In this document: positions 43,980-55,654 of the stretch, piece after piece
Layout of the letters: every line of letters starts with the position of its first letter
Numbering within the stretch: the first letter of the stretch is position 1
NCBI GenBank assembly: GCA_036674765.1
Contig: JARVKI010000059.1
Span: forward strand, 186,001-250,000
Source: Seiridium cupressi
Taxonomy: Eukaryota > Ascomycota > Sordariomycetes > Amphisphaeriales > Sporocadaceae
Reading direction: 5' to 3'
Length of the DNA stretch: 64,000 nucleotides
Made by a program: the position numbers and the translations under genes
Notes under the pieces: model-generated
Seen by the model: only the letters and a program-made list of their open reading frames with translations
The model's database searches: none
Told to the model about the DNA's origin: nothing

Positions 43980-44976
43980 CTACAAGGTGACATAGGAGAC
44001 CGTAGGTGTGTCATCTGACAAGTCCCCAAAAGCGCTCCAATGTGTCCAGACCTTCTCTTTTCTTTCCGCCTCATCCGCTATTGCTATTGCCAGATCTGCG
44101 ACGGAGATACCATGGAGTCTCCCATCGAACGATTGACTGCTATCTGGACTTTGCGCGGGTTTGACGGGCAGCTCGTCAAAGATCACCTCATAGTGGCCGG
44201 TTCGCTTTCCCGGGCGATACAATGCGGACGGCGAAACAAAGGTCCATGGGAAAGACGTGTTGCCGTTGAAGAACATGTAGCTAGTACGACAAGCTGTGAC
44301 AAACGTCAACGCTTTGTCACTCTGCAGGACCGCCTTCTCGTAGTCCTGAATGACTTGGAGAGTGGCGCCATCTTGGTGGCCTGCCAGGAGCTGTAGTCGT
44401 GCGTTGCGATAGTTGCGTAGAGCAGAACCTAAGGATCCTAGTCGTTCCTCCATATACGTTACGTGAGCCTCGCTGTCCGCAATGCCTCTGCGATAAGATA
44501 GCCACCATTCCTTACTTTCCGAGCAGGTTTTCAGCCGGTCTCCTGGCAGATTTAGTGACCCACAGCCGCCCACCATAATGAAGTAGCCCACTTTGGCCTC
44601 TTTGGCTGCAATGATGATCTTTCTTGTTAGCTCAATAAAAGGTTCTTCCTCGAAAGAGTCAGCTCTTTGTCCCTTTGAAGGCAGTAGCTCCATGCCTGCT
44701 CGGCTCCGTGTACGTACGGTACTGCAAGGCGGTCTCGCCCGACGAATGGGGTCCGTATTCATTAACGAGCACGTCAAGACCCGAAAAGGCCTCAATAAGT
44801 TTCTCGGTTGAGCAGCCCTCTATGTCGATAGGGTAAAGGCTATAATCATGGTGTTTTCCTAATTTTTCCGGATTTCGTGAGATGCCGCGCACTGCATGGC
44901 CACGGCTCAGTAATTCGATGGTCAAATAGGATCCGCCGAAGCCAGCCGGGCCAATAACTCCTGTTTTCAGAGCCAT
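43980..44976 (-). CDS. NmrA-like / atypical SDR NAD(P)-binding reductase, 307 aa
   Basis: Two exons, 44976-44718 and 44644-43980, total 308 codons. The 73-nt intron is GTACGT...GGAAG, joining ETALQY to QPFIELTRKII. The Rossmann motif is TGVIGPAGFGGSYLTIELL, then RGHAVRGISRNPEKLG, and DVLVNEYGPHSSGETAL. The sheet end is VGYFIMVGGCGSLNLPG, and a late strand TFVSPSALYRPGKRTGHYEV is typical of NAD(P)H-binding (NmrA/YwnB-like) proteins. An 80-residue helical insertion (WWLSYRRGIADSEAHV to CRTSYMFF) is characteristic of one fungal subgroup. The role is probably a reductase or redox sensor. It is divergent from the 3-hydroxyisobutyrate-dehydrogenase-like gene over 365 bp. Confidence 0.87.
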
Positions 44977-45341
44977 TGTGGAATCATAAACGAGAATATA
45001 GTAGCTCGTGTGGTTGAGCTCGTCTGTGGTGAAGATTAGTACAGGAGACAGACAATAATTGGGCAACATTCATAGCATAATTATAGTGGTGGGGTAGACT
45101 TCCCCCAAAAGCTTTCCGCCCCATCAAACGGGTATAATACACCCCCCTAAAGTAATTTACCGAACTGCGACAGAGGTGATGCGGGGTACCTAAATCATGG
45201 TTTCGTCGACCGCGGACTCATGCTTTCAGACTCAACCTTATAAAGGTGTTTCCAAATTAGAGATTTGAAAAAGCCAAATTTGACCATTTGTACGAGGCCA
45301 AACACGTTTAGCCTGTATTGCACGACATACTCGACCTCAAG
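44977..45341. promoter_or_regulatory. Shared divergent promoter, NmrA-like and HIBADH-like genes
   Basis: 365 bp between two start codons, which suggests co-expression. No operator identified with confidence. Confidence 0.6.
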
Positions 45342-46466
45342 ATGGAGCAGAACATTGGTTTTATCGGTATGATACTCTTTTTAATGTATAGCTTTCCTGT
45401 CCTATGCCGTCAACGAGAAGTAACCAGAATGCCTTGAACAGGTCTTGGGGCAATGGGCTTCGGGATGGCCATGAACGTGAGGAAGCGGATGGATTCCAGC
45501 GCGATCCTGTTTGTCAATGACGTCGATCGTAGCTCGTGCGAGCGTTTCGTTGCTGAATCCGGCCAGTTCGGTTCGGTGGTAATTACTGAGAGCGCTAAAG
45601 AGATGGCATCGCAAGCATTGACGATATTCTCTATCGTTCCCGCCGGGCAGCATGTCAAGAGCGTTTATCTTGATGGTGAAAAGGGTGTTCTCGCTGCAAG
45701 GTCATCGACTGCAACTACAGATAACCAGAAAAGACTCTACTTGGAGTGCAGTACAATCGACATTGCCACGGCAAAATTAGTAGGCGACACTTTATGGGAA
45801 AATGACATGGGCAGATACGTTGATTGTCCTGTCTCTGGAGGCGTCCCAGCAGCTGACCGCGGTGATCTATCTCTGATGATGGGTGTTGATGCTCGTCGGA
45901 TATCCGAAGACCTTGCGCGGAGACTTACAAAGGTATCCAGCTATCTTGGAAACCCTGACAAAACCTTCTACTGCGGGAGTCTTGGTTCGGGCTTGGCAGC
46001 GAAGATATGCAACAACTACCTGTCATGCACTATTCTGTTAGCCAACTCTGAGGCCATGGCAACTGGCCTGAAGCTCGGCCTTGATAAACATGTCTTACAC
46101 CGGGTTATACAGTCATCGACCGGGCAGAACTTTATGGCGGACAACGTATGCCCTGTACCTGGGGTGGTGGATCATGCCCCTAGTAGCAACAATTACCGTT
46201 TGGGTTTCAAGGCACAAATGCTTGTCAAAGACGTCCAGTTGGGTGTGGACGCTGCAAACAGTGTGGGTATTAAGCCTAGCATTGGAGAGGCCGCAATGGA
46301 AGTTTACAGGCAAGTTGCAACAGATGAGCGTTGTATAGTAAGTACTTCCTCCTGCGACGTCTGTATAGGATCAAAGGTCTCAGGTATAGCATACTAATAC
46401 GCACCTGCTTTCCAGGATCGAGATGCCTCGGTGGTGTATAGATTTTTGGGAGGGCCCGAGGAGTAG
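45342..46466 (+). CDS. 3-hydroxyisobutyrate-dehydrogenase-like NAD(P) oxidoreductase, 323 aa
   Basis: A beta-hydroxyacid dehydrogenase. Three exons, 45342-45366, 45442-46337 and 46416-46466, give 324 codons. Exon 1 supplies only MEQNIGFI, and the splice completes GFI-GLGAMGFGMAMN, the NAD-binding GxGxMG signature. Others: TIFSIVPAGQHV, LYLECSTIDIATAK, the substrate loop YVDCPVSGGVPAADRGDLS, and the catalytic Lys helix GSGLAAKICNNYL. The C-terminal helical domain contains GFKAQMLVKDVQLGVDAA. The last intron has a perfect ATACTAATAC branch region, and the last exon ends FLGGPEE. It likely oxidises a beta-hydroxy acid, which could be a late step in degradation; substrate unknown. Confidence 0.9.
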
Positions 46467-47140
46467 AATCCAGTCCTGAGCTCGGCGTACCGACATCCAG
46501 TACTGCAATGAAACAGCACATTCCCTATTGCTGCATATCACTTCTAGTCCATACAATACTCTTCAAGTATGGTGAGAACCAGCGGAACGGAGTTCCCACT
46601 GTTCTTGCGGAGATCAATAGCATTTCGAATGGTTTTATTATACCAATGACTTACAACGAAAACCACGAATCTTACGAGGAAATTTCCAATACATGAAGAT
46701 GGCTGCTCGTTACATTCTAAAGACGCTAAAATTCATTCGCTGTTCTTGCCATACATATCAACATTAGCGAATGCTGGTAAAGCTTGAGCGCATTTGGGCG
46801 AGATTCGACTATAGTGAAAGGATATCCGGAAGGCGGCAAACCGGTCCAACGATTAGTTGGCAATTTTTAATCAAGTATTTCCGTGGTACATAATTGCCCA
46901 GCGCGTACGGAGGACCATTTGCCTTCTTCGAAGTGAGCTCCGAAAGGAAACGGGGGACATGGTGGGGGCAACATGCGTTGAGCTCGAGTGCGCGGGGTAA
47001 TTCCCCATTGAAATCTCACTGCGCGTGTCCATTAGTTTCACTTAATAAAGGGTACCGCTGGAGGACCCCCCTGCATTCAAAAACTGCGGAACCTGCACCA
47101 TTCTTAGCGCGACACGACCGAGCGTATCTGTATTCTCATC
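46467..47140. other. Intergenic, no gene seen
   Basis: Between two plus-strand genes; holds the promoter of the lactonase gene. Confidence 0.55.
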
Positions 47141-48249
47141 ATGACGCCTCCAATTGAATCTGGCGCCGTAGAGATTTTCTTGTTAGATGGTGGCGGATTC
47201 ACCAGTGCGGATGATACAAGGATACATGCCAACGGCCACAATAAACCTTTCTTCCTCTATAACTGGTGCTTTTATATCCACCATCACCCCACCCGCCAGA
47301 AAATCTTGTGGGATCTTGGCTTGAGTGGCGTGCGTGCCAGCTCCCTTCTCCTCAATGTCCGGGTCTGACGCTGAAGCTAGAACAACGCAGATTATACCCC
47401 ATTTGTCGTGAATAATCATTTCCCTTTCTGCAATCCGACCGGCCCGCGTAGAAGCCTGAAGGAGCAGCTTCAGGCTTTAGACGTCGATTCGACTGATATC
47501 ACTGCCATCATATTCAGGTGTGTCTCAGCATTTCTTGAAGAGCCTCGACAACCATGACACAACTAATCCTTATTAGCCATGCCCATTGGGATCACTGTCG
47601 TCCAGCGAGCAGAGAATTCCCAAACGCGAAGCTCTACTTTGGACCGGGAACTAGCCAATATTGTTCCCCTGGTCACATTGTCAACGGTCGCCTGTTGCCA
47701 AGGGTCGAATGGGATGCGAGGTTCTTTGGCGACGATGCATCGAAAACCGAAGCTTTCGAAGAACTCACTGGATCGTGGACTCCTTGGGGACCATTTGAGC
47801 TCAGTTTGGATTTTTTCGGCGACGGAAGCTTCACAGTAATCCAAGCTCCCGGTCATATGCCTGGAAACCTTGCTGCGTGTGCACGGGTGAAATCTGGCGA
47901 ACGCATCCTGCTGTGTAGTGATTGTTGTCATTCGATGTGAGCATAAAAAGAAATCCCGACGTGATGCATATAATTGATAGTGTCTAGGGACATTCTACTC
48001 GGTCGAAAAGATATAGCCATCGTACCGATTTCTGGTGGCGCGACGTTCTGTTTGCATGCGGACATCCCGGCAGCAATGAATACCATACGCAAGTTGAGGG
48101 AGTGTAGGGACAGTCACGGGATGCATATCGTTATGACGCACGACGCTACCTGGATTCAGACCAGAGAAGACGCAACACTCATGTCCATATTGCATCCATT
48201 CTTTGATCAAGCTTGTCTTGACCGCGTCCAGGATGGGTTGCAGCCTTGA
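47141..48249 (+). CDS. Metallo-beta-lactamase-fold lactonase-like hydrolase, about 313 aa
   Basis: Exons: 47141 to about 47333, 47391-47517, 47577-47936 and 47988-48249, sum 314 codons with that first donor. An alternative donor at 47325 would shorten the protein by three residues. The N-terminus is VEIFLLDGGGFTSADD, then KILWDLGLSG. The metal motif HxHxDH is created by splicing: IIFS-HAHWDHCRPA. Later strands are FGDGSFTVIQAPGHMPGNLAA (third metal His) and RILLCSDCCHSM-DILLGRK. The end is MHIVMTHDATWIQTRED. It resembles fungal relatives of AhlD-type lactonases. It probably opens a lactone or ester produced by the neighbouring enzymes, in the cytosol (no signal peptide). Confidence 0.87.
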
Positions 48250-49339
48250 TGTGTATATACATATATCCACAGATATACGCAAAATTATGAGAACTACAGC
48301 AGACTGCGTCCATCCGTCCGAAGCCGCGTTCGCTAGATCACAGAGACAGGGCATTTGTCATCGCCCTATAATGTGGCAATGTGATATCCACGCAACGTTT
48401 GCAGCTAACTGCAACCTCATTCTCGGCCTGTTGACTATCGAAGTCGAGTGAACACGAAATCTGAATAGTCAATCGATAATTGATAATAATATGCAAGAAT
48501 GAGGTACGTTTGGGTCCAGTTCATTACGTAAAGTTCCAACAACTAATGTATCATATTTTGTATACACATGCTATATAATTTCAAGACATTTGCGGCTTTA
48601 TTTATGGATTGCAGTGAATATATATAGTTATATTTGGGAAGGGTACATATTAAGCAACCCACTTGTGGTGAGAACCTTTCTTTACTATTCAATAATCAGG
48701 TGAGGCGAGGAACTTCTCCTCTCGACCATGGTAAAAGACGGTTCCAAGATGGTCTGACACAGTGTCCTGGCCTATCCTGGGATTATCCCAACCGTTCCCC
48801 TCCCCGCAACATCCCTCGCTTATCCCTCCAACGGATTGCGAGAATGTGGGGTAATGCACGTTTCTTGTAGCTTGAGCACCTACCAGCTTACTAAGAAACA
48901 GGGCGATAGCTTTGCCCTATATCGAGAAAAGTTTCATTGCGTTTTAGACTTGCCAATTCATGACCTTGAGATGATGCTCTGACTAAATCTTGTTTGGTAG
49001 ACGTAACCTGACCCTATTATCTTTTCACCCTCAAAAACTACCAAAATTGGAGCCCAAAACACGTAATGTGCGTCTGGTTATCTTCGATACTTGCCTACAG
49101 GGCATGGTTTCCTCCGGGCTGGAATGGTTTGTGTGCTTATACCCTTTGGGCTCTATTTTGCTTTTATCCCCAACCAACTCAAGGTTAATCTACGGTTGAC
49201 AATGTAACCCCGATGGTCAAGCTGAACAGCGCTTGCAGCAATAGGACCGGCGACGGAAGAGACTTCCTCCAGGCCTACGCGGACTGCCGCTTGTCGGCGA
49301 TCTATACGATCTAGCGGACTCCAAAGAGGTCCCTCTTAA
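48250..49339. other. Gene-poor region, no gene seen
   Basis: About 1.1 kb of A/T-rich sequence after the lactonase gene. Frames are short and lack motifs; it borders the first LTR-like repeat. Confidence 0.5.
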
Positions 49340-49499
49340 GGTTGAAGATGTCAATATGGACGAAGGTTATGAGGGGTGAATTAATTAATTGGTTGGTTAA
49401 GTATGAGAAAGAGAAGTAGAAGGAGATAATCTAGTATATGCACATGTGGGTGTGGCTGGGAAGCCCGAAAAGAGGGTGGCTGTGCCACCTGTTTCAACA
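49340..49499 (-). repeat. LTR-like dispersed repeat, copy 1
   Basis: Read on the minus strand it begins TGTTGAAACAGGTGG, as LTRs of fungal retrotransposons do, and continues through a CACATGTGCATATACTAGA-like stretch. It matches copy 2 (63408-63538) over most of its length with gaps, and similarity stops sharply at the TGTTG end in both copies. Probably a solo or truncated LTR. Confidence 0.55.
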
Positions 49500-49949
49500 G
49501 AAGAATGGTATCGCAAGTATAGAGATACGTTCTATGCCCGGATGGGCGTTACCGTTCATATGTGTCTCTTATCACCAAAGATGGCTAAGGATATAACGTG
49601 GTAGGCATCCGCAATGCAGTCTCTTTCACCATAGTTTGATTGGTCCAGTTGTATGAACAGCCGACAGCCGTCTGCATCCCTCCCTCGGCTGCACACAGAA
49701 AGAGACAAACCGGTGGATGGACTGCTTCAAGGAGTGTTATCTTTATGCTCTAAGTGTCAACTAAAGTGAGCACCTGCCAATGTTTAGAACGCTCTCACTG
49801 CATTCTGTTTTATATTACTCCCATTTGCCATCAGATGGCATTTGACTTACCCTCAAATCGCATGGCTTGGCTGTCGTGCTTGGATCACCTTTTGCATCAC
49901 TTCTGCGTCGGACGTCGGACCCTTGCGCTAGCGGTTTTTGAATCGCGTA

Positions 49950-52930
49950 TCGGGTTGACTCGAGGTTCGGTGGCCGAGGAAAGGTTTGCAATAACTTTAT
50001 GCTCTGACTTCAAGTTAATCCACGTGGAGTCAATTAGAATACTTGCGGTCTTCGAAAAAATGTCGTAAAAGGCGTCGAGCAATGTGATCGCCTGATCCAC
50101 GATAGGCCTCCCGTTGCGAGACCAGTCCTGGCTAATAGCCCAGGCAAACAGCGCGATGGAGAGCAACATCCCGTTATTCTTCATGAGCTGCGTAGACAGC
50201 CAACCGTTTCAGCTGAACCCAATGAGATATTTGACCGGGTAGAATGACTTCCAATGGATGCTAGCCCCAAAGGCGCCATCACGAACAATAGCATCCATGT
50301 CCGCGCCCTGCAGATTCTTGGAGTTGCCGCGGATGCCGGCGACTTGGCAGCACGGCTTTATATCTCACAAATGCGACTCGTACACATCTGAGATGTCGCA
50401 CCAGTCGCCGCCGCGATTCGACAACATACAGAGCAAACGCTTTAGAATTTTGTCTGAAACATTGGCGAACGAAATCGTAAAAGGAGGTGTAAGAAGACCT
50501 GGCCATTTTCTTAGGAATCCTTCCGATAATGTATTGAAGATGATCTAAACTAGCAAATGCCTGTAATAAAAAGTCACTGCGGTCAGTCCTTGGCCTGATT
50601 CGCAACAAGCCCATCCGGGCGAATGCTCAATCTCCAGGTAGATACTGCGTCATTTTCTGGTATGAATGCACTTCGGAGCAGTCACGGCAAGCTCGAGCCT
50701 GCCGAGCGTTAGATTACATAGATAGTGGTCAATGAGGGCTCGTGATTGTTGGGCATCGGACCACACTCGGCCAGCAAATTGATTCTTGCCAAGAATCATG
50801 GGTGCAGACATATCGGCGCCCCGGGTATATATTGAAATCTCGCGTCCTGGACTGAGAAGAACTTTGGGAAATGTCCAGACGCGGTCGCCCTATTGATGAA
50901 GCAGATCATTAATCGATGCCTCGCCAATGGTTGTGCTGGATTGGCTAACAGCAATCACCAGGCTGTGCATACCCTGTAGCACGTCCGAGGTACGGTAGAC
51001 CTAAAGAGAATCAGTTTGCAAGTACAGGTTATTGATATGAGAGAACGAGTCGACCGGGGCCTTGTTGTACCACTTGCATCTGACTAGAGCTCTTTGTCAT
51101 CATCACTCAGGTTGCTTGTTCCAACCCAATAATCGACGACTCCATTATCCCTGGCTGCCCTCTCGCTAATAACATGAAGATTCAACATGTTCATTGCTTC
51201 TACTGTGCTTCAATTGCTCGGTATAATAGGCGACGAAGACGTAGCTGAGGCTCTTTAGTTTGCCGTCGGTGTTCTCCCAGTCTTCGATTCGACGGAGCGA
51301 ATATCCATGCCTCTGCTGGTCTCTCTGGAAGCACAGGCTGCGGGGCTTCAATACATGGTGTAGTCTGTCCTGCTGACGATTCTCGAGATGGTTGCTCCAG
51401 ACCTTGGCATTGCCATTATACTCAATGAGCACTGAGGTGTATTTGCCCTGGGGTATCCATCGAGCCGTCTTCTTAGTAAAGAGCTGGACGTTTCATTGAT
51501 CCTAGATAATGAAATTAGTAGTTGTAATGAGTTACAGGACCTTGCACGACTTGATATAGAACGCAATTTGGAGAGCAATGTTGTCCACCAAGGCCCGGAG
51601 GAGCATGTAGAACCATGCCCTTCAACTGTCGGGGTCATGATGGAAATCAATAACCCAGGCGGCGATGTGAACATTCCATGGAGCAACGTTTCGCCAATAT
51701 GTCAGGCGCCATGTCGAGGTACCTGGTGCCTCATATATCTCGTCGCTACTGGCAACAATTAGCTTACGCAGCTTTCCGTCCCTGGGGTGGAGATAGCGAT
51801 CCTCTGCCGACTTGGTGCTCACACGGCCGGCGAAATCTCGATGGCAGAATCTTTGCTCGACTTTGTAAAAGCATTCTGGCAGCTGGGAAGCATCTGGCTT
51901 CCTGACGCACCAACGGTTCTTGAGTTTGAACAGAAACCTCCACCTCTTGAGGGGTACCGCCAGCTCCCTTTGGTTATTCTAAAGCTTCTCTAGGTTACTA
52001 ATAGCTTTATCGGGTGATCAACGACATACATATATCAGCTTTTAGAGACCGCGCTTGAGTCGGTCTACATGGCCTACCACCATGTGAGCCTTCAAATATG
52101 TGATAGAATTCCAGGAGGCGTACTCGAAATCCATCGGGAAGCTCGATTTGAAATTGATTGAAGGTGGGCTTTCCGCTTGTGTCGACCTATGAAGATGGAA
52201 CTGGTTAGATCCAATCTGCGCCGGGTATTAGGATCGCTTCTTACCACCTCCTCGCCAGTCAGTGGCGCCGAGGGCACGTTGTATGGCTGCACGGGAAAAT
52301 ACTTCACACTACTACCGTGGTAGTTAGTGGCTCTGGTATTGACTCACAGCGTCCAAATTGAATGAAGGATTGTATGGGCTGTAGCTTGTCGGAGGCTGGA
52401 AGACTGAATGTTGTTGGTATGGTCCTCTCATATTGCCCGGATAGACAGGGCCAGGCTGTGTATTTTGGTCCGAAACACCGGTGTTAGGCGTGGGAGCTGC
52501 CGACGGCGGAACCGGTAAAGGCTTTCTCTTGGGTGTTTGGGGCTGATTTGGAATAGCAGCGCTCTTGTTCGCGTGCGTTTATGCTCCATCAAAAGACGCA
52601 CTTGTCAAAGCATGGGCTGGGAGGTCGATGCTGGTTGAAGGCTGTCGCAAAGAGTCCAGTCAGCTAAAGGTTTGGGTGAAAAAGGAATCCAGCTACTAGC
52701 CTCGTTCTGGACAGACAAGAAACCGTTATTTTCAACATATACTGGATGATGTTGGTAGGTCAATGACTGAGACTACAGGATATGACTTGTCAGTGAATGA
52801 AACATCTACCGCGACGTCGATAACCAAACTTGCATGATTCGGATCAAAACTGCCACCATGTGGAGCAACACTGGAGAGCAAAGGATACGAGCCTTCTTGG
52901 CGCTATTATAGGGTTAGTACAAAGGACGGT
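49950..52930 (-). pseudogene. HET-domain (heterokaryon incompatibility) protein, decayed
   Basis: Recognisable blocks in order on the minus strand. A Pro-rich N-terminus (PNQPQTPKRKPLPVPPS, QPGPVYPGN) is preceded by PHGGSFDPNHASLVIDVAV. Then come VKYFPVQPYNVPSAPLTGEE and, after an intron, GKPTFNQFQIELPDGF, then STWRLTYWRNVAPWNVH. The HET signature follows: WIPQGKYTSVLIEYNG, GYSLRRIEDWENTDG, KSLSYVFVAYYTEQ, MLNLHVISERAARDNG, VVDYWVGTSNLSDDDKEL(stop). After that, VYRTSDVLQGMHSLVIAV and (stop)GDRVWTFPKVLLSPGREIS, ending with DIKPCCQVAGI and GAFGASIHWKSFYPVKYL. Several stops sit where relatives have Trp: TAG at 50890-50892 before GDRVW and TGA at 50365-50367 before DIKPCC. HET proteins trigger cell death on non-self recognition; this copy is not functional. 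Confidence 0.7.
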
Positions 52931-53289
52931 ATGAGTGCTGAGTTGGCTGTACTGCTTCATCCGGACTGTTCCCGTTTTGACCCCTAAAGGTTATCTAGAT
53001 AGAGCCATGGTCTTGATACTATCCCACGTTAGACTAGAGTAATAAGATCGAGATGAAACAATAAAATAGTTTCACATTTGACTCGAGCACATACCAGGTT
53101 TGGGTCAAATGACCCACCATACCGGTCAGTTTCTGCCGCGCTGGTCTATGCGTGGTTGTGCAAAGGTCATATTGGGCGCCGAAGCTTCACATCCAGTTGT
53201 GTGTCAAATGCAAGCGTATAAGCAGCTCTCATATTCAACCGAGCGAAATAGAGTGATACGGCACAGCAGTGGTTGCACAGAATTCGAAT

Positions 53290-53520
53290 GTGCATATGCG
53301 TACTACAATACCAATCTGGATGGCATGGATGATTATTGGAGCACTTATTCTGGGGGCGATGATCCTGTAGGCAATAATTCTAAGCGCCACTTTTGTTGGA
53401 GAGCCCGTAGTCCTTTATTCACACACTGCAGGCATTCAAATATTCTGTGTTCTTACACTCCTCATGCTTCCATTCGCACCGCTGAACATCGAATATTCCA
53501 GTCCGAAACACATGTACCCG
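53290..53520 (+). pseudogene. Fragment of a membrane protein (uncertain)
   Basis: One plus-strand frame reads MRTTIPIWMAWMIIGALILG then, after a TAG at about 53368, AIILSATFVGEPVVLYSHT and IQIFCVLTLLMLPFAPLN. Two hydrophobic helices and the lack of other stops suggest a relic, not chance. Family not recognised. Confidence 0.25.
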
Positions 53521-55654
53521 AAAATGTTAAGCCAAAATCTATTGACCCCGTGGAGTTAAATTAACCGCGAAAGCATAGACATGTCTTGCATCAATAACTT
53601 CCATCCCCAAGAGACTTTGTCAAGGGCCATGTTAATGGAAGGTACCACAATAGCCCCTGGCCACAAGACTTCTGCAAAGATCGATATCTGTGAGACAAGC
53701 AGCGGTGACCAGCTTAGTGCCAATTGAGATGTGTTTTGAAGCACTTATAACATCGTAGATACTCGGATGGCGAAACCAGTCAGCTATGAAGAACTTCGAT
53801 TACATGTTGGACCCTGTGAGGTGCGCATTGTGTAATTATCCCCGCGATTCCCGTCGCAAAGAGTGGTTCCCAAACTGATACCCGGGCGGTAGTTTTGCCC
53901 CTCTTGATCCTCCAGATCCCCAGATGGCACCGTCTTGGCATAAGTATTCCGAGTGGAATTACCGAGAACTTAAAATATCTGTCAGCCACAGCTTCGGCAT
54001 ACTAACAGACTCCGACAGACATTGCGCCTGATTCCGTTTTTTCTGCAAAGACATATCATCCCTGAAACACACTCGTCATCAAGCCATCTATTCATCTACC
54101 CAGGGTTCGTCTCGTGACGTATTACCCCGCTGGAGGACTACAGCTACATTCGGTCCAGCTTCTTCCTGTGAAACTCCGTGGCAAATAAAAGCGTTACCCT
54201 CGTCTGCTTCGGGGCCATCCATAACGTAAGACAGTCGCTGGGACAATTTCTTTTGATAATAGACCTCATGACGTCGCCTCTGTCGTACCATTGGCGCTTT
54301 TCAATGTGACTCTACAAGGACTGTTCGGGAACGTCGACCAAAGGGTTTGGAATTTGGGGGACGTGTTTGGACCGTAAGAACTTGAAAGTTCCGATAATCG
54401 TGAATGCAGGAAGTTAAATCGCCATACTGATTCTGGTGGCGACCAGCAAATCCTCAGCGACGCCATGTCGGCAAGCAAACCTCGATTGAACCAGACCATA
54501 CGATTCACCGTTCTCGATAGCATTTCAAAATATGTCATATATCTCCACGAGGGTGTCGCATCACAACTGCTATTGGTCGATGGAACTCTGGCCACCTTAG
54601 ACCATGCGATCGATGTAAGCCTGGAGCAAGGAAATGGCATGAAAGCCACCAAGGCCGGTGCTATGACGGGGGCTCGAGCACACCATTGTGTCCGCGAAAG
54701 TCTCGAGTACCGCAAAGCCTGTTCAAGTCAACGCAGCTGCACCTTACCAGCCTGCGTCAACGTATCGACAACATGCTTGCGCTCTCATTCAACTTGGTAA
54801 CGCAGCAGGACTAGTCTAGCAAATCCCTATCGTTAATCTTTCAACCACAATTCTGGAAGTCCAGAGGGGACATCTATAATAGGTCAATATAGGCATCACT
54901 AGGGCTGGTAGCGCGAATGTGGTCTCGTGTTGCATTTACTACTGTGTGCGTTGTACTTGCCTGAGCAGGTAGCCATTAACTGTTCCTACATTGATCCAAG
55001 CAGCTAGCGGTCATTTCGGGATCGTTCCATCATCTCCAGATAGTGGAATAGACTGAGATGTAAAGCTCTTCAATTCAACCCACAACATCTAATGACTTTG
55101 ACATTTATGCGCTGATACACGCTCACCACTGCCCGCGTAACGTTTCGGCGCTGCCTGCAGTCATTTGGTCCGTAAGCCTGCCCCACGTGCTAAGCCCCTC
55201 ATGCCAAGTGCGACGAGTCCGTATCGAATCGAAGGATCATAAATCACTACGCCGTTGTAGTGCATATACGATCTCACAACATCTTTTAAGTAACTTGTAC
55301 GATGGCGCATCGTCCAAGGCTCCAATGAGTGTTTAGACCTGTCCCTAGCGACCACCTTCCCAAGCGCTGTCATCTATCATTCGTATTTGCGCATCGACTC
55401 GGCCCTATTGTCTTCGACACTGCCCTCGTAGGACTCAACGCTTCGTAGGTGTTTCCCAAAGGTATGTTGAAGAGGTCAAACAAGCGCCACAAGAGTACGT
55501 TTCAGGAAATTGAGTATAAAGCGACAAGATCTTTCCCCATCAGTTGGCCTATCCGTACCGACAACCAAATCTTATGAATAAGGTCAACTTCACGCGTCGC
55601 ACCTCAAATTCTTTACTAGATAGTAAGCTATCTCTGTCTTAACTCTTACGGCCA
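53521..55654. other. Gene-poor region, no firm gene
   Basis: Overlapping frames on both strands at 54266-54800, and a minus frame at 54088-54291, are protein-like in composition but have no motif, start or splice support. They may be remnants. The rest shows nothing; the last part is the promoter of the secreted-protein gene. Confidence 0.45.

Noticed and set aside
54266..54800. Overlapping 149-codon minus and 111-codon plus frames
   Set aside because: Each is the shadow of the other, and neither has motifs or splice partners; kept only as possible remnant DNA.
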